Assembly: GCA_900543205.1 (NCBI GenBank) | Contig: UQQM01000013.1 | Coordinates: forward strand, 1 to 59,565 | Reading direction: 5' to 3' | Length of the DNA stretch: 59,565 bases | DNA from: an uncultured Bacteroides sp. | GTDB lineage: Bacteria > Bacteroidota > Bacteroidia > Bacteroidales > UBA932 | Shown: positions 16,077 through 25,169 of the stretch, in pieces | Position numbering within the stretch: the stretch's first letter is position 1 | Layout: each line of letters starts with the position of its first letter | Made by a program: the position numbers and the translations under genes | Notes under the pieces: generated by a model | Told to the model about the DNA's origin: nothing | Seen by the model: the letters and a program-made list of their open reading frames with translations, nothing else | Database searches by the model: none

Positions 16077-17498
16077 ATGGCTAGAACTAATAAGAAGGAA
16101 ACAATCATCGAGAACCTGACCGTGCAGGCTGTCGCCGCCGAAGGCAAATGCGTGGCCCATACTCCGGAAGGTCAGGTCGTGTTCATAGAATATGCGGTAC
16201 CCGGCGACGTGGTCGACGTCCGCGTGATAAAGAAGAAGAAGAATTATCTCGAGGCTCGCGTGGTGCGCATCGTCAGCCCCTCTCCGGACCGTCTCGAGCC
16301 TTTCTGCGAACATTTCGGACTCTGCGGAGGCTGCAGATGGCAGCTTCTCCCCTACCGCATCCAGCTGCAGGCCAAGCAGCAGCAGGTCTTCGACCAGCTT
16401 TCCAGGATAGGACATCTCCAACTGCCTCCCATACGCCCCATACTGGCCTCCGACAAGACTGAATTCTACCGCAACAAGCTGGAATTCACCGCCTCCGACA
16501 AACGCTGGATCATGCCGGATGAGGATCCCGAATGCCTACCTGCCGAACAGAAGCTCGGACTGGGCTTCCATGTCGGCAAATTCTTCGACAAGGTGCTCGA
16601 CATCCGCAAATGCTGGCTGCAGCCCGAGCCGTCCAACGCCATCCGCCTGTTCATCAAGGAATACGCTGTCGCCCACGGCATACCTTTCTACAACATACGC
16701 GAGAACAGCGGCGTCTTCCGGAACATGTTCGTCCGTACCACCGACGCCGGGCAGGTCATGCTCATAGTATGTTTCGCAGAGGATTTCGAAGGCCGCAGCC
16801 GTATGCTGGACGCGGTCGCGGAGAGGTTCCCGGAAATCACCTCCCTGTATTACGTCATCAACGACAAGCTCAACGACAGCATATCCGACCGCGAGTGCAT
16901 ATTGTACAAGGGCGACGACGCAATCTACGAGACCATGGAGAACCTGAGGTTCAAGATAGGCCCGAAATCGTTCTACCAGACCAACAGCGGACAGGCCCTC
17001 AAGCTCTACCGTACGGCCAGGGAGTTCGCCGGCCTGACCGGGAAGGAGATTGTCTACGACCTCTATACCGGCACGGGCACCATAGCCCAGTTCGTGAGTT
17101 CGCGCGCCGCGAAGGTCATAGGGATAGAATATGTGCCCGAGGCTATCGAGGACGCCAAAGTCAATGCCGCGAACAACGGTATAGACAACTGCAGCTTCTT
17201 CGCCGGGGACATGAAGGACATACTCACCGAAGACTTCATCGCGGAGCACGGGCGGCCCGACGTGATCATCACCGACCCTCCGCGCGCGGGCATGCATCCC
17301 GACGTGCTGAAGACCATACTGGCGGCGGCCCCGCAGACCATAGTCTATGTCAGCTGCAATCCGGCGTCGCAGGCGCGCGACCTCCAGGTCCTCTGCGGCG
17401 ACTACAAGATCGAGGCGGTGCAGCCTGTGGACATGTTCCCTCACACCACGCATGTGGAGAACTGCGTCTTGCTCAAAAAAATCACTCCCGTTTCTTAA
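16077..17498 (+). CDS. rlmD: 23S rRNA uracil-C5 methyltransferase (RlmD/RumA family)
   Basis: 473 residues from the ATG that follows the promoter; this removes a 20-residue upstream extension lying in the promoter. Residues about 10-65 form a TRAM domain. An iron-sulfur motif follows: CEHFGLCGGC, with further Cys in IRKCW. The class I methyltransferase domain has the SAM loop VYDLYTGTGTIAQF, the motif DPPRAGMHPD and the catalytic Cys in YVSCNPASQARDL. The family methylates uracil in 23S rRNA; whether the site is U1939 or U747 or a tRNA position cannot be decided here. The gene stands alone, with cysteate synthase 39 bases downstream on the same strand. Confidence 0.92.
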   Translation: MARTNKKETIIENLTVQAVAAEGKCVAHTPEGQVVFIEYAVPGDVVDVRVIKKKKNYLEARVVRIVSPSPDRLEPFCEHFGLCGGCRWQLLPYRIQLQAKQQQVFDQLSRIGHLQLPPIRPILASDKTEFYRNKLEFTASDKRWIMPDEDPECLPAEQKLGLGFHVGKFFDKVLDIRKCWLQPEPSNAIRLFIKEYAVAHGIPFYNIRENSGVFRNMFVRTTDAGQVMLIVCFAEDFEGRSRMLDAVAERFPEITSLYYVINDKLNDSISDRECILYKGDDAIYETMENLRFKIGPKSFYQTNSGQALKLYRTAREFAGLTGKEIVYDLYTGTGTIAQFVSSRAAKVIGIEYVPEAIEDAKVNAANNGIDNCSFFAGDMKDILTEDFIAEHGRPDVIITDPPRAGMHPDVLKTILAAAPQTIVYVSCNPASQARDLQVLCGDYKIEAVQPVDMFPHTTHVENCVLLKKITPVS

Positions 17499-17537
17499 AT
17501 TTTCAGTAAATTAGCCGCGAAAAGATTCTTATAGTGT

Positions 17538-18821
17538 ATGAGATTTAAACCTACCGAGTACAAGTTGATGAATGTGGCGACAGGCCGCATCTTTGATGAC
17601 GAGGGTTGGACTCTGGCCGACCCCGAAAGTCCGGAGCCCTCGCTCGTGAGAGCCGTCTACGCCAACAAGAAATTCACTCCGCGCGAAGACCTCAGCGGCA
17701 TTTACCGCTATGCCGACTGGCTGCCTATAAGGAGGACGCTCAAGCATTCCTGCGCCCCCGCCACCTACAAGTCCAAAGGTCTCGCGAAATTCCTCGGTCT
17801 CGAGAATCTGTACATAACATTTTCCGGCTATTACCCCAAGGTCGGGGCGAAGTTCCAGACCTGCTCCTTCAAGGAGACGGAGGCATTCTCCGTGTGCGCC
17901 AGGATGCCGAAGAAGGAGGACAGGGTGCTCATCGTGCAGTCGGCGGGCAACACGGCGCGCGCATTCGCGCAGATCTGTTCCGACAACGACATCCCGGTGG
18001 TCATATGCATACCCGAGGACAGCAAGCATGACCTCTGGTTCCACCGCAAGCTGAACAAATGCGTGAAGCTGATAGCCGTCCCCCACGGCTGCGACTATTA
18101 TGACGCGATACATCTCGGCGAGAAGCTGGCCAGAAACCCCCGCTTCTTCCTGGAGGGCGGAGCGAAGAACGTCGCCCGCAGGGACGGAATGGGCACTACC
18201 ATATTGAGCTTTGCCGAGGCCACGGGAAGGATTCCCGACGCCTATTTCCAGGCCGTGGGCTCAGGTACGGGCGCCATCGCCGCATGGGAGAACGCCGAGA
18301 GGCTGGCCGCCGACGGCAGCTTCGGAGAGAACAATATGCGCGTGTATGTGGCGCAGAACTCCCCTTTCACCCTGATTTGCGATTCCTGGAAGGCTCATTC
18401 GCGCAAGCTCGCCGAACTCGATCCCGAAACCGGACGCCGTCAGGCCGAAATCATACTTGCGAAGGTGCTTGCCAACCGCCAGCCGCCCTACAGCCTTGCC
18501 GGCGGCCTTTTCGATGTGCTCACCGCGAGCCATGGCGACGCCTTCACCTGCCCCAACGACGGCATCATGTTCTGGCTGCTCCAGTTCCGCAACCTCGAAG
18601 GCTTCGACCTGCTGCCTGCCAGCTGTGCGGCCGTGCATGCGTTGGCGACCGCAGTCAGGGAGGGCACGGTGCGCAAGGACGAATATATCATGTTGAACTG
18701 CACCGGCGGCGGACTGCTGGCTTCGATGAGCAAGGGCTATGTGTTCAAGGAGCCTGACCTCATACTGAGCCCCGACCTGCCCGACGAGCAGGTCATCACG
18801 GCGGTGGACAGCCTGTTCTGA
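17538..18821 (+). CDS. Cysteate synthase, PLP enzyme of the threonine-synthase fold
   Basis: 427 residues. The PLP lysine is Lys112 in CSFKETEAFS, and the phosphate/substrate loop is VQSAGNTARAFA at about 134-145. A glycine-rich VGSGTGAIAA loop and a C-terminal LNCTGGG complete the fold. The sequence resembles cysteate synthase, which makes L-cysteate from O-phosphoserine and sulfite. In Bacteroidetes such as Alistipes this feeds sulfonolipid (capnine/sulfobacin) synthesis; the partner acyltransferase is not evident nearby, although an acyltransferase-like protein is encoded at 20140-21276. Threonine synthase is the main alternative but the long N-terminal part (FKPTEYKLMNVATGRIFDDEGW) favours the cysteate branch. 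Confidence 0.8.
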   Translation: MRFKPTEYKLMNVATGRIFDDEGWTLADPESPEPSLVRAVYANKKFTPREDLSGIYRYADWLPIRRTLKHSCAPATYKSKGLAKFLGLENLYITFSGYYPKVGAKFQTCSFKETEAFSVCARMPKKEDRVLIVQSAGNTARAFAQICSDNDIPVVICIPEDSKHDLWFHRKLNKCVKLIAVPHGCDYYDAIHLGEKLARNPRFFLEGGAKNVARRDGMGTTILSFAEATGRIPDAYFQAVGSGTGAIAAWENAERLAADGSFGENNMRVYVAQNSPFTLICDSWKAHSRKLAELDPETGRRQAEIILAKVLANRQPPYSLAGGLFDVLTASHGDAFTCPNDGIMFWLLQFRNLEGFDLLPASCAAVHALATAVREGTVRKDEYIMLNCTGGGLLASMSKGYVFKEPDLILSPDLPDEQVITAVDSLF

Positions 18822-18830
18822 ACCGTCCTG

Positions 18831-19475
18831 TCAGATATTCACAGAAATTGTAAGACCCACTTCCAGATATCCGGCGCTGTTGCTCCGGATATTTTTTTCG
18901 TCGACATAGCCGGGCCCGTCCGGATTGGGTATGGGCGGCCTGCTTCTGGCTCCGCTCACGTTCAGCATCAGGTCCAGGCTGCACCGGCGCGTGAATGCGA
19001 AGCGGTAGCCGGCTCCGAGCCCGGCGATGGTGCTGACCCTTGTCTTGAATGTCTTGGGGATATGGAAGCCCGCGCCTGCCTGGGCGTAACAGAAGATTCC
19101 GTCGGCCGACACGGTCTTCGGGAAGAAGCTGAAGCGCAGCAGCGCCGGGATTATCCGGTTGCCCTCGTGTATTCCGGAATATCCTCCGTGAAGGGATAAC
19201 ATCATGAGGTCCCCCGGTGGGACGAATCCGGCCCCGATGAGCAGCAGTCCGTTCGGATGGGGGTTCAGCCCGTAGCTGCGCTCGTTGATCCTGTACCCCT
19301 CCTCGCTCAGGATATTGTAGTGCCAGTCCGTGTACAGCGACTGGAGGTAGCCCCATTCGCAGCTGAAGCGCAAACGGTCGAAGAAGCCATGCGACTCCCC
19401 TCCCTGCATCTCCTGCGATGAGAGAGGAAGCGCCCCGGCCAGCAGGAGCAGGAATATGATTGTCAGCTTTTTCAT
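18831..19475 (-). CDS. Exported beta-barrel protein, unknown function
   Basis: 214 residues. Signal peptide MKKLTIIFLLLLAGALPLSS, then strands with alternating hydrophobics and aromatics (LRFSCEWGYLQSLYTDWHYN, ending in GYLEVGLTISVNI), as in small outer-membrane barrels. No named family recognised. It follows a second, similar-sized barrel gene after a single base, so the two are one operon and perhaps one complex. It is convergent with cysteate synthase, whose stop is 9 bases away. Confidence 0.65.
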   Translation of the reverse strand: MKKLTIIFLLLLAGALPLSSQEMQGGESHGFFDRLRFSCEWGYLQSLYTDWHYNILSEEGYRINERSYGLNPHPNGLLLIGAGFVPPGDLMMLSLHGGYSGIHEGNRIIPALLRFSFFPKTVSADGIFCYAQAGAGFHIPKTFKTRVSTIAGLGAGYRFAFTRRCSLDLMLNVSGARSRPPIPNPDGPGYVDEKNIRSNSAGYLEVGLTISVNI

Positions 19476-19476
19476 C

Positions 19477-20052
19477 TCAGAATCTATACATCAGGCTGAT
19501 GTGCGGGAGAACGGCGCCGAAGATGCCGTTCTTGTAGAAGGAAAGGTACATGGAGCCGTTCTCCTTGTCCATGCGGAGATGAACTCCGGGGTTCGCCGTG
19601 AGCCCGAGGTCAATCGCGAACGGGCGGTCGAAGTCGAATCTGAGCCCTATGGTGCATGACAGGGCTGCGATTATTCCCATTTCGTTGGCCAGGGGCTCGT
19701 CGGAGTTCATGAACAGGCCCAGCTCGTTGTCGTGGGCGAAGCCTGTCATGAAACCGGCACCGAGGTGGAATTTCATGTTGAAATTCTCGGCTATGAGCAG
19801 TCCGAGCGCGTAGTCGTGGATGTAGCTTAGCCTTATGCCTACGTCCTCCGTGCGTCCGGTCACCGTTCCGTAGGTGTCGGCAGCTATGCAGAATATGTCG
19901 GTCTCGCCGTTGTCCGGCCTTGTCGCCTGGGCCTGGATGCCGATGAATGCCGGGGAGCTGATGAGACCGGCGCTCCACTCCCTGGCTCCGGCGGACAGCG
20001 GAACCAGCGTCAGCGCAAGGCAGTTTATGAGCAGGAGCAGTGTCTTCGTCAT
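19477..20052 (-). CDS. Exported beta-barrel protein, unknown function
   Basis: 191 residues from MTKTLLLLIN; an in-frame Met 9 bases upstream is possible. Signal peptide to about residue 23 (PLSAGA). The remainder has beta-barrel strands (IRLSYIHDYALGLLIA, GLRFDFDRPFAIDLGLTANPGVHLRM) and ends with an aromatic (HISLMYRF), the usual signal for barrel insertion. It lies directly upstream of the 18831-19475 barrel. Function unknown. Confidence 0.65.
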   Translation of the reverse strand: MTKTLLLLINCLALTLVPLSAGAREWSAGLISSPAFIGIQAQATRPDNGETDIFCIAADTYGTVTGRTEDVGIRLSYIHDYALGLLIAENFNMKFHLGAGFMTGFAHDNELGLFMNSDEPLANEMGIIAALSCTIGLRFDFDRPFAIDLGLTANPGVHLRMDKENGSMYLSFYKNGIFGAVLPHISLMYRF

Positions 20053-20139
20053 CCTTTCCAATATAGGCAGTTTTTTGATTTTTTCCTATTAAAACACTAA
20101 ATTCGCCGTCTAGTGTGAACTAAAATTGAAACCTTTAAG

Positions 20140-21276
20140 ATGGCAATCGAAATCAAAGAAGTGAAGACCCGCAGGGAACTGCGGAAGTTCGTGAATTTCC
20201 CTGAGAAGCTATATCGAGACAATCCGTATTACGTCCCGCCCCTCGTGTTCGACCAGATGGACACCCTGGATCAGAAGAAGGGGGCAGCCCAGGAATTCTG
20301 CGATTCAAAGCTTTATCTTGCATATAAGGACGGCGAGCTCGCAGGACGCGTGGCCGCGATAGTGAACAAGCTGGCGAACAGGCAATGGGACCATAAGGAG
20401 GTGCGTTTCGGATGGTATGATTTCATCGACGACCCCGAAGTGGCCAGGGCTCTCATGGACAAGGTGGAGGAGTTCGGACGCCAGTACGGCATGGAGTCCG
20501 TGGTCGGCCCCCTGGGATTCACCGACTTCGACCCCGAAGGCCTTCTGGTCGAGGGTTTCGACAGGCTGAGCACCATGGCGTTGATATACAACCACCCCTA
20601 CTACGTGAAGTATATCGAGGACATGGGCTTCACCAAGGACGCTGACTGGATAGAGTTCAAGATCTACCTGCCCGAGAAGCTGCCCGAGAGAATAGACAGG
20701 ATATGCAGTCTGATACAGGAAAGGAACAATGTCCATCTCCGCCAGATTACGAGGAAGATAATCAAGGAGGAGGACTACGGCCACAAGATTTTCAAGGCCA
20801 TCAACGAGTGCTATAAGAACCTCTACAATTTCACGGTACTTCCCGAGCACATGGCCGACAAGTACCTCGATTTCTACCTGAGCATATTGGACCTCCGTTT
20901 CATCTCCGTGGTCGAGAACGAGAAGAACGAGCTGGTAGCATTCGGCATAACCATGCCCTCCATCGTGAGGGCCCTTCAGAAATGCCGTGGCAAGCTCTTC
21001 CCCTTCGGCTGGTGGCATGTCCTCAAGTCCCTTTTCTGGAAACGCGAGGAAGGCGTGGAGATGCTGCTCGTGGGAGTGATCCCCGAGTACCAGAACAGCG
21101 GAATCAACTCGCTCGTCCAGGCCGACATGTTCAGGAAATACGCCCAGTTCGGCGTCAAATGGGCCGAGACCAACGCGATTCTCGAGACCAACACCAAGAA
21201 TCAGGGCCAGTTCAAGGATTATAATCCCGAATGCAAGAAGAGGCGTCGTTCCTACATCAAAAAGCTTGAGTATTAG
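20140..21276 (+). CDS. GNAT-like acyltransferase of the YghO type
   Basis: 378 residues, no signal peptide. The N-terminal part (RELRKFVNFPEKLYRDNPYYVPPL) and the two-part acyltransferase body resemble large GNAT proteins related to E. coli YghO. A second acetyltransferase-like half near the C-terminus contains VEMLLVGVIPEYQNSGINSL, where an acyl-CoA binding loop is expected, and ends in TNTKNQGQFKDYNPECKKRRRSY. Substrate unknown. Its position two genes from cysteate synthase might hint at lipid acylation, but that is speculation. rarA begins 14 bases downstream on the same strand. Confidence 0.7.
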   Translation: MAIEIKEVKTRRELRKFVNFPEKLYRDNPYYVPPLVFDQMDTLDQKKGAAQEFCDSKLYLAYKDGELAGRVAAIVNKLANRQWDHKEVRFGWYDFIDDPEVARALMDKVEEFGRQYGMESVVGPLGFTDFDPEGLLVEGFDRLSTMALIYNHPYYVKYIEDMGFTKDADWIEFKIYLPEKLPERIDRICSLIQERNNVHLRQITRKIIKEEDYGHKIFKAINECYKNLYNFTVLPEHMADKYLDFYLSILDLRFISVVENEKNELVAFGITMPSIVRALQKCRGKLFPFGWWHVLKSLFWKREEGVEMLLVGVIPEYQNSGINSLVQADMFRKYAQFGVKWAETNAILETNTKNQGQFKDYNPECKKRRRSYIKKLEY

Positions 21277-21290
21277 GCGATGTAACAAAA

Positions 21291-22592
21291 ATGTCCGAGT
21301 CTATAACAAAAATGTTAGCCCCTCTTCCGGAGCGGATGCGGCCCAAAAATCTCTCCGAATATGTCGGTCAGAGGCATCTAGTGGGGAAAGGCTGCATCCT
21401 GAGGAACATGATAGACTCGGGCAATCTTTCGTCGTTCATTTTGTGGGGCCCTCCCGGCGTCGGCAAGACCACGCTCGCGCGCATAATCTCCAACACGCTT
21501 GACAGGGAGTTCTTCACGCTCTCGGCGGTGAGCGCCGGGGTCAAGGAAGTGCGCGAGGTCATCGAGTCCGCGAAGAAGAACATCTTTTCCGGCTCCGGCT
21601 CCCCCATTCTGTTCATAGATGAAATCCACCGCTTCAACAAGTCGCAGCAGGACGCCCTGCTGGGCGCGGTGGAGGCCGGCACCGTGGTGCTTATAGGAGC
21701 CACGACCGAGAACCCTTCTTTCGAGGTCATCACTCCCCTCCTGTCGCGTTGCCAGGTGTTCGTGCTGAAGCCTCTTGAGGCCGAGGATCTGGACGTGCTG
21801 CTCCAGCGTGCCGTGAAGGAGGATGAAGTCCTGAAGGAGAGGAATATCGAGATACGCGAGAAGGAGGCCCTTTTCCGCCAGAGCGGAGGGGATGCCAGGA
21901 AGCTGCTGAACATCCTCGAGATAGTGGTGGACGCCAATCTCGGCAAGTCCCCGGTCGTCATAGACAACAGGAGCGTAACGGAGTGCCTCCAGGACAATGT
22001 CGCCATATACGACAAGGACGGAGAGATGCACTACGACATCATATCCGCCTTCATCAAGAGTGTCCGGGGTTCCGACCCCAACGCGGCGGTCTACTGGATG
22101 GCGCGCATGCTTGACGGTGGCGAGGACCCGCTTTTCATCGCGCGGCGTCTCTGCATCCTGGCTGCCGAGGACATCGGCCTGGCGAATCCCAACGCCCTGC
22201 TGCTTGCCGACGCGACATTCAGGATCGTGCACTCCATCGGCATGCCGGAGGCCCGTATTCCGCTGAGCGAGTGTGCGATATATCTGGCAAGCTCCCCCAA
22301 GAGCAATTCCGCGTATATGGCCATAGACAGCGCCCTTGCCGCCGCGCGCTCGGACAGGACGGCTTCTGTGCCGCTGTACCTTCGCAACGCCCCGACCAAG
22401 CTGATGTCGCAGCTGGGCTATGCCGACGGCTATAAATACGCCCATGATTTCTCGGGGCATTTCGTGGACCTGGAGTTCATGCCTAAGGAAATGGAGGGAA
22501 AGGTGTTCTATGAGCCGCAGCCGAACCGCCATGAAGACAATCTCAAGGCATATCTGCAGAGCTGCTGGCCGAAATATTATACGAAGAAATGA
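21291..22592 (+). CDS. rarA: Replication-associated recombination protein A
   Basis: 433 residues, an AAA+ ATPase. Walker A GPPGVGKTT near residue 53, Walker B LFIDEIHRFN near 104, sensor 1 in GATTENPSFEV and an arginine-finger region TPLLSRCQVF. The C-terminal MgsA/RarA oligomerisation part has the HYDIISAFIKSVRGSDPNAAVYW signature in pieces. RarA acts at stalled replication forks. The stop overlaps the ATG of the aldehyde dehydrogenase gene (ATGA). Confidence 0.93.
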   Translation: MSESITKMLAPLPERMRPKNLSEYVGQRHLVGKGCILRNMIDSGNLSSFILWGPPGVGKTTLARIISNTLDREFFTLSAVSAGVKEVREVIESAKKNIFSGSGSPILFIDEIHRFNKSQQDALLGAVEAGTVVLIGATTENPSFEVITPLLSRCQVFVLKPLEAEDLDVLLQRAVKEDEVLKERNIEIREKEALFRQSGGDARKLLNILEIVVDANLGKSPVVIDNRSVTECLQDNVAIYDKDGEMHYDIISAFIKSVRGSDPNAAVYWMARMLDGGEDPLFIARRLCILAAEDIGLANPNALLLADATFRIVHSIGMPEARIPLSECAIYLASSPKSNSAYMAIDSALAAARSDRTASVPLYLRNAPTKLMSQLGYADGYKYAHDFSGHFVDLEFMPKEMEGKVFYEPQPNRHEDNLKAYLQSCWPKYYTKK

Positions 22593-23950
22593 ATATCGGT
22601 GAACTGGTAGCCGCGCAGAAGGCGTTCTTCCGTTCGGGCGCCACCCTCGATTCCAGATTCCGCAGGGCCCAGTTGAAGAAGCTGCTTTCCGCCGTCAACC
22701 GTTTCGAGCCGGAGCTGTGCGCCGCTTTGGAGGCTGACCTTCACAAGTCGCCGGAGGAAAGCTATATGACAGAAATCAGCATGGTCAGAGGTGAAATACG
22801 GGACCAGCTCCGCCATCTCCGCTCCAGGATGCGCAGGAGGAAGGTCGGCACCCCTCTCGCGCATTTCCCCTGCCGCAGCTATGAGGTCATGGAACCTTTG
22901 GGGACGGTTCTTGTCGTGGCTCCTTGGAATTATCCTGTGCAGCTGCTGCTGTGTCCGCTTGCCGGAGCTCTGGCCGCAGGATGCACGGTGGTGCTGAAAT
23001 CTTCCCCTTCCGTGCCCGAAACCGCTTCCGTGCTGAAAAGGCTGATCGAGGAGTGCTTCAACCCGGAATATGTGGCCATCGTGGAGGGGCACAGGGATGT
23101 GAACGCCGAGCTGTTCGCGCAGCGTTTCGACCTGGTTTTCCTGACAGGCAGCCCTGCGCTGGGCAAGGTAGCTATGAAGGCCGCCGCAGAGCATCTTACT
23201 CCGGTGGTGCTGGAGCTCGGAGGAAAAAGCCCCTGCATAGTCGCTCCGGGTGCGGATTTGAAGACCGTCGCCAGGCGCATAGTCTGGGGCAAGACGTTGA
23301 ATGCCGGACAGACCTGCATAGCCCCGGACTATCTTCTGCTGCATGAAGACGTCAAGGGGGCTTTCATCGGGGCGTTCAGGCATGCGCTGGAGGAGCTTCA
23401 CGGCCCTGACATCGCCGCCTCCCCGCATTATGCCAGGATAGTCAGCGACAAGGCGTTCGAACGGCTGGTGTCATATCTCGGACAAGGAACGGTAGTTGCC
23501 GGAGGCCGTCATGACGCCGCATCGAGGTTCATCGAGCCTACTCTTCTGGACGATGTCAGCCCTGACTCCCCCGTCATGCAGGAGGAGATTTTCGGGCCGG
23601 TGTTCCCCGTCATATGCTGGAGAAACTCCGATGAGCTTGTCGATTTCATAGTTTCGCGCGAGAAGCCGCTCGCGCTGTATTATTTCGGCGACGAACGTGA
23701 CGGGTGGGACATAGTCAGGCGCTGCAGTTCCGGCGGAGCCTGTATCAACGACTGCATCATGCACATAGTCAACCACAAGCTGCCTTTCGGAGGAGTCGGC
23801 AATTCCGGAACGGGCGCATATCACGGGAGATACAGTTTCGAGGCGTTCTCGCACCGGCGCGCAGTCACGGTTACGCCGACCTGGGCCGACCTCCCTTTCC
23901 GCTACATGCCGTATCGCTGTATCCGTCTGATCCGGCGCATTCTGCGCTAG
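22589..23950 (+). CDS. Aldehyde dehydrogenase (class 3 type)
   Basis: 453 residues, overlapping rarA by 4 bases. Catalytic Glu209 in VLELGGKSP and the nucleophile Cys243 in NAGQTCIAPDY; the NAD-binding turn is FLTGSPALGK. PWNYP near residue 112 is also conserved. The length and lack of the long N-terminal extension point to the short ALDH3-like group that oxidises medium or long-chain aldehydes. The end is basic and hydrophobic (YRCIRLIRRILR), which may bring it to the membrane, as in fatty aldehyde dehydrogenases. Substrate not provable. Confidence 0.88.
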   Translation: MNIGELVAAQKAFFRSGATLDSRFRRAQLKKLLSAVNRFEPELCAALEADLHKSPEESYMTEISMVRGEIRDQLRHLRSRMRRRKVGTPLAHFPCRSYEVMEPLGTVLVVAPWNYPVQLLLCPLAGALAAGCTVVLKSSPSVPETASVLKRLIEECFNPEYVAIVEGHRDVNAELFAQRFDLVFLTGSPALGKVAMKAAAEHLTPVVLELGGKSPCIVAPGADLKTVARRIVWGKTLNAGQTCIAPDYLLLHEDVKGAFIGAFRHALEELHGPDIAASPHYARIVSDKAFERLVSYLGQGTVVAGGRHDAASRFIEPTLLDDVSPDSPVMQEEIFGPVFPVICWRNSDELVDFIVSREKPLALYYFGDERDGWDIVRRCSSGGACINDCIMHIVNHKLPFGGVGNSGTGAYHGRYSFEAFSHRRAVTVTPTWADLPFRYMPYRCIRLIRRILR

Positions 23951-24061
23951 GCCTGCCGCACGTGCCTGTCCGTCGGCGGGTACAGGGATGTTGTTTTCCA
24001 TCGAGCGGCTGGCGGCTAACGCCGGATGCGGCACTGAATTGACGCCGAGCAGACTTTTTCG

Positions 24062-24090
24062 TCTGCGAGGCTCAATTGCAGCCGCGAGGT
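24062..24090 (+). repeat. 29-base interspersed repeat, copy 1
   Basis: TCTGCGAGG, one base, TCAATTGCAG, CCGCGAGG. With the sequence before it, it forms an imperfect stem (GCAGAC-loop-GTCTGC with CTGAATTG opposite CAATTGCAG). Other copies: 24421-24449 and 24862-24890. Confidence 0.65.
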
Positions 24091-24420
24091 GCAGGCGGTT
24101 CTGCAATTCACCTTTTATAGCAATCGCCGTCTGAAGCCCCTGCGAGGGCGTTCGACGTTGGAGGTGTGCACCTTTTCCTTCCACCTCGCTAGCAGATGTG
24201 CCCTGCAAGACCATAGAATACGGTTTGTTCGCGAAGGTGGATTGCAGAATGGTTATCAACTGCCACCGGATGCGACACTGCGGCTCGCGAGGCGGAAACT
24301 GGGGACAAGCCTCCCTCGCCCGCAGTCCGCATCCGACTTCAGTACGTAGCTTGCCGAGCGGACTGCCTTGCATTATCAACAATTACTGCCGTAAAGCACG
24401 ACCTGAAAATCGCAGTTGTA

Positions 24421-24449
24421 TCTGCGAGGCGCAATTGCATCCGCGAGGC
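24421..24449 (+). repeat. 29-base interspersed repeat, copy 2
   Basis: Differs from copy 1 at about three positions. The upstream hairpin half is not kept. Confidence 0.6.
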
Positions 24450-24659
24450 TATGTGGCAACGTGAATCGTGAGGTGGCGTTCAGGCGGACGCAGTGCATAC
24501 CGGCGTGATTCACAATCCGCCGGAAGTCCGTAATTAAGTCAAACTGCAAATCATAGCTGGACTGAATCATGTTCTACGCAAAAACATGTGCGCAGAGGAG
24601 ATATTCAAGTAATTGACAATCAGGGAATTTTAAGATTAGCGCTCGTACATGTCGCTCTT

Positions 24660-24747
24660 CCAAGGCCGACTTGTGAGCAACGCGGATTGCAAAATCGGCC
24701 TTGGACAGCCGTGTAGGTACGATTTCGGGAGGTGGCCCGCTCACAAG
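24660..24747. repeat. Interlocked inverted repeats
   Basis: CCAAGGCCGA (24660-24669) is matched by TCGGCCTTGG (24695-24704), and CTTGTGAGC (24670-24678) by GCTCACAAG (24739-24747). The two pairs cross, so they cannot both form as simple nested hairpins; a pseudoknot or two alternative folds would be possible. Confidence 0.6.
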
Positions 24748-24861
24748 TATTTTGATGTCCGACCAATTCGTCCCGGGGCAGAGTGAACCATTGAACGGTA
24801 TGAATTGCCGGGCTGATGGTTTGCCGAGCGGACTGAATTGATGCTAAGCAGACTTTTCCCG

Positions 24862-24890
24862 TCTGTGAGGCACAATTGCAGCCGCGAGGC
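24862..24890 (+). repeat. 29-base interspersed repeat, copy 3
   Basis: Same unit as 24062-24090, again preceded by the GCAGAC-loop-GTCTG hairpin and CTGAATTGA. Confidence 0.65.
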
Positions 24891-24943
24891 GGAAGACGAT
24901 CAGCAAGTCAAGCTGGATGGAGCGGTGGCGGCCGGGTCGGGGT

Positions 24944-25099
24944 GCAAATCCAGCTTGCCGGAGGCCGAGCTCCGGCTGCGGCAGGGTGGCGGATTGCAAA
25001 TCCAGCTTGTCAGGGGCCGAGCTCCGGCTGCGACAGGGTGGCAGTTTGCAAATCCAGCTCGGCAGCAGGACGGATTCCGGCAGGAGCAAGGCCGGAGAG
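24944..25099 (+). repeat. 52-base tandem repeat, about three units
   Basis: Units start with GCAAATCCAGCT at 24944, 24996 and 25048, exactly 52 bases apart. Units 1 and 2 are close copies (both include GGCCGAGCTCCGGCTGCG); the third diverges after its first 12-14 bases. Confidence 0.75.
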
Positions 25100-25169
25100 A
25101 GGACGAATTTTGCAAATGTCGGAATTTTGGCCCTTCTTTGCACGCACAAATGGAATTATTGTTGGACTT

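Larger units (their letters stand above)
23951..25115. other. Gene-free island of repeats upstream of the MATE gene
   Basis: Over 1.1 kb without a supportable gene. It contains three copies of a 29-base repeat, a 52-base tandem repeat, nested inverted repeats at 24660-24747, and scattered GATTGCAAATC words shared with the 14.4-16.0 kb island. Codon-like open frames here are repeat readings. Confidence 0.6.

Noticed and set aside
17538..18821. Threonine synthase
   Set aside because: The N-terminal region and overall length fit cysteate synthase better; kept as the main alternative.
24944..25099. CRISPR array
   Set aside because: The 52-base units are contiguous copies without variable spacers, and no cas gene is near.
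24876..25169. N-terminal extension of the MATE protein
   Set aside because: The added codons read through the 52-base tandem repeat and do not resemble any MATE protein.
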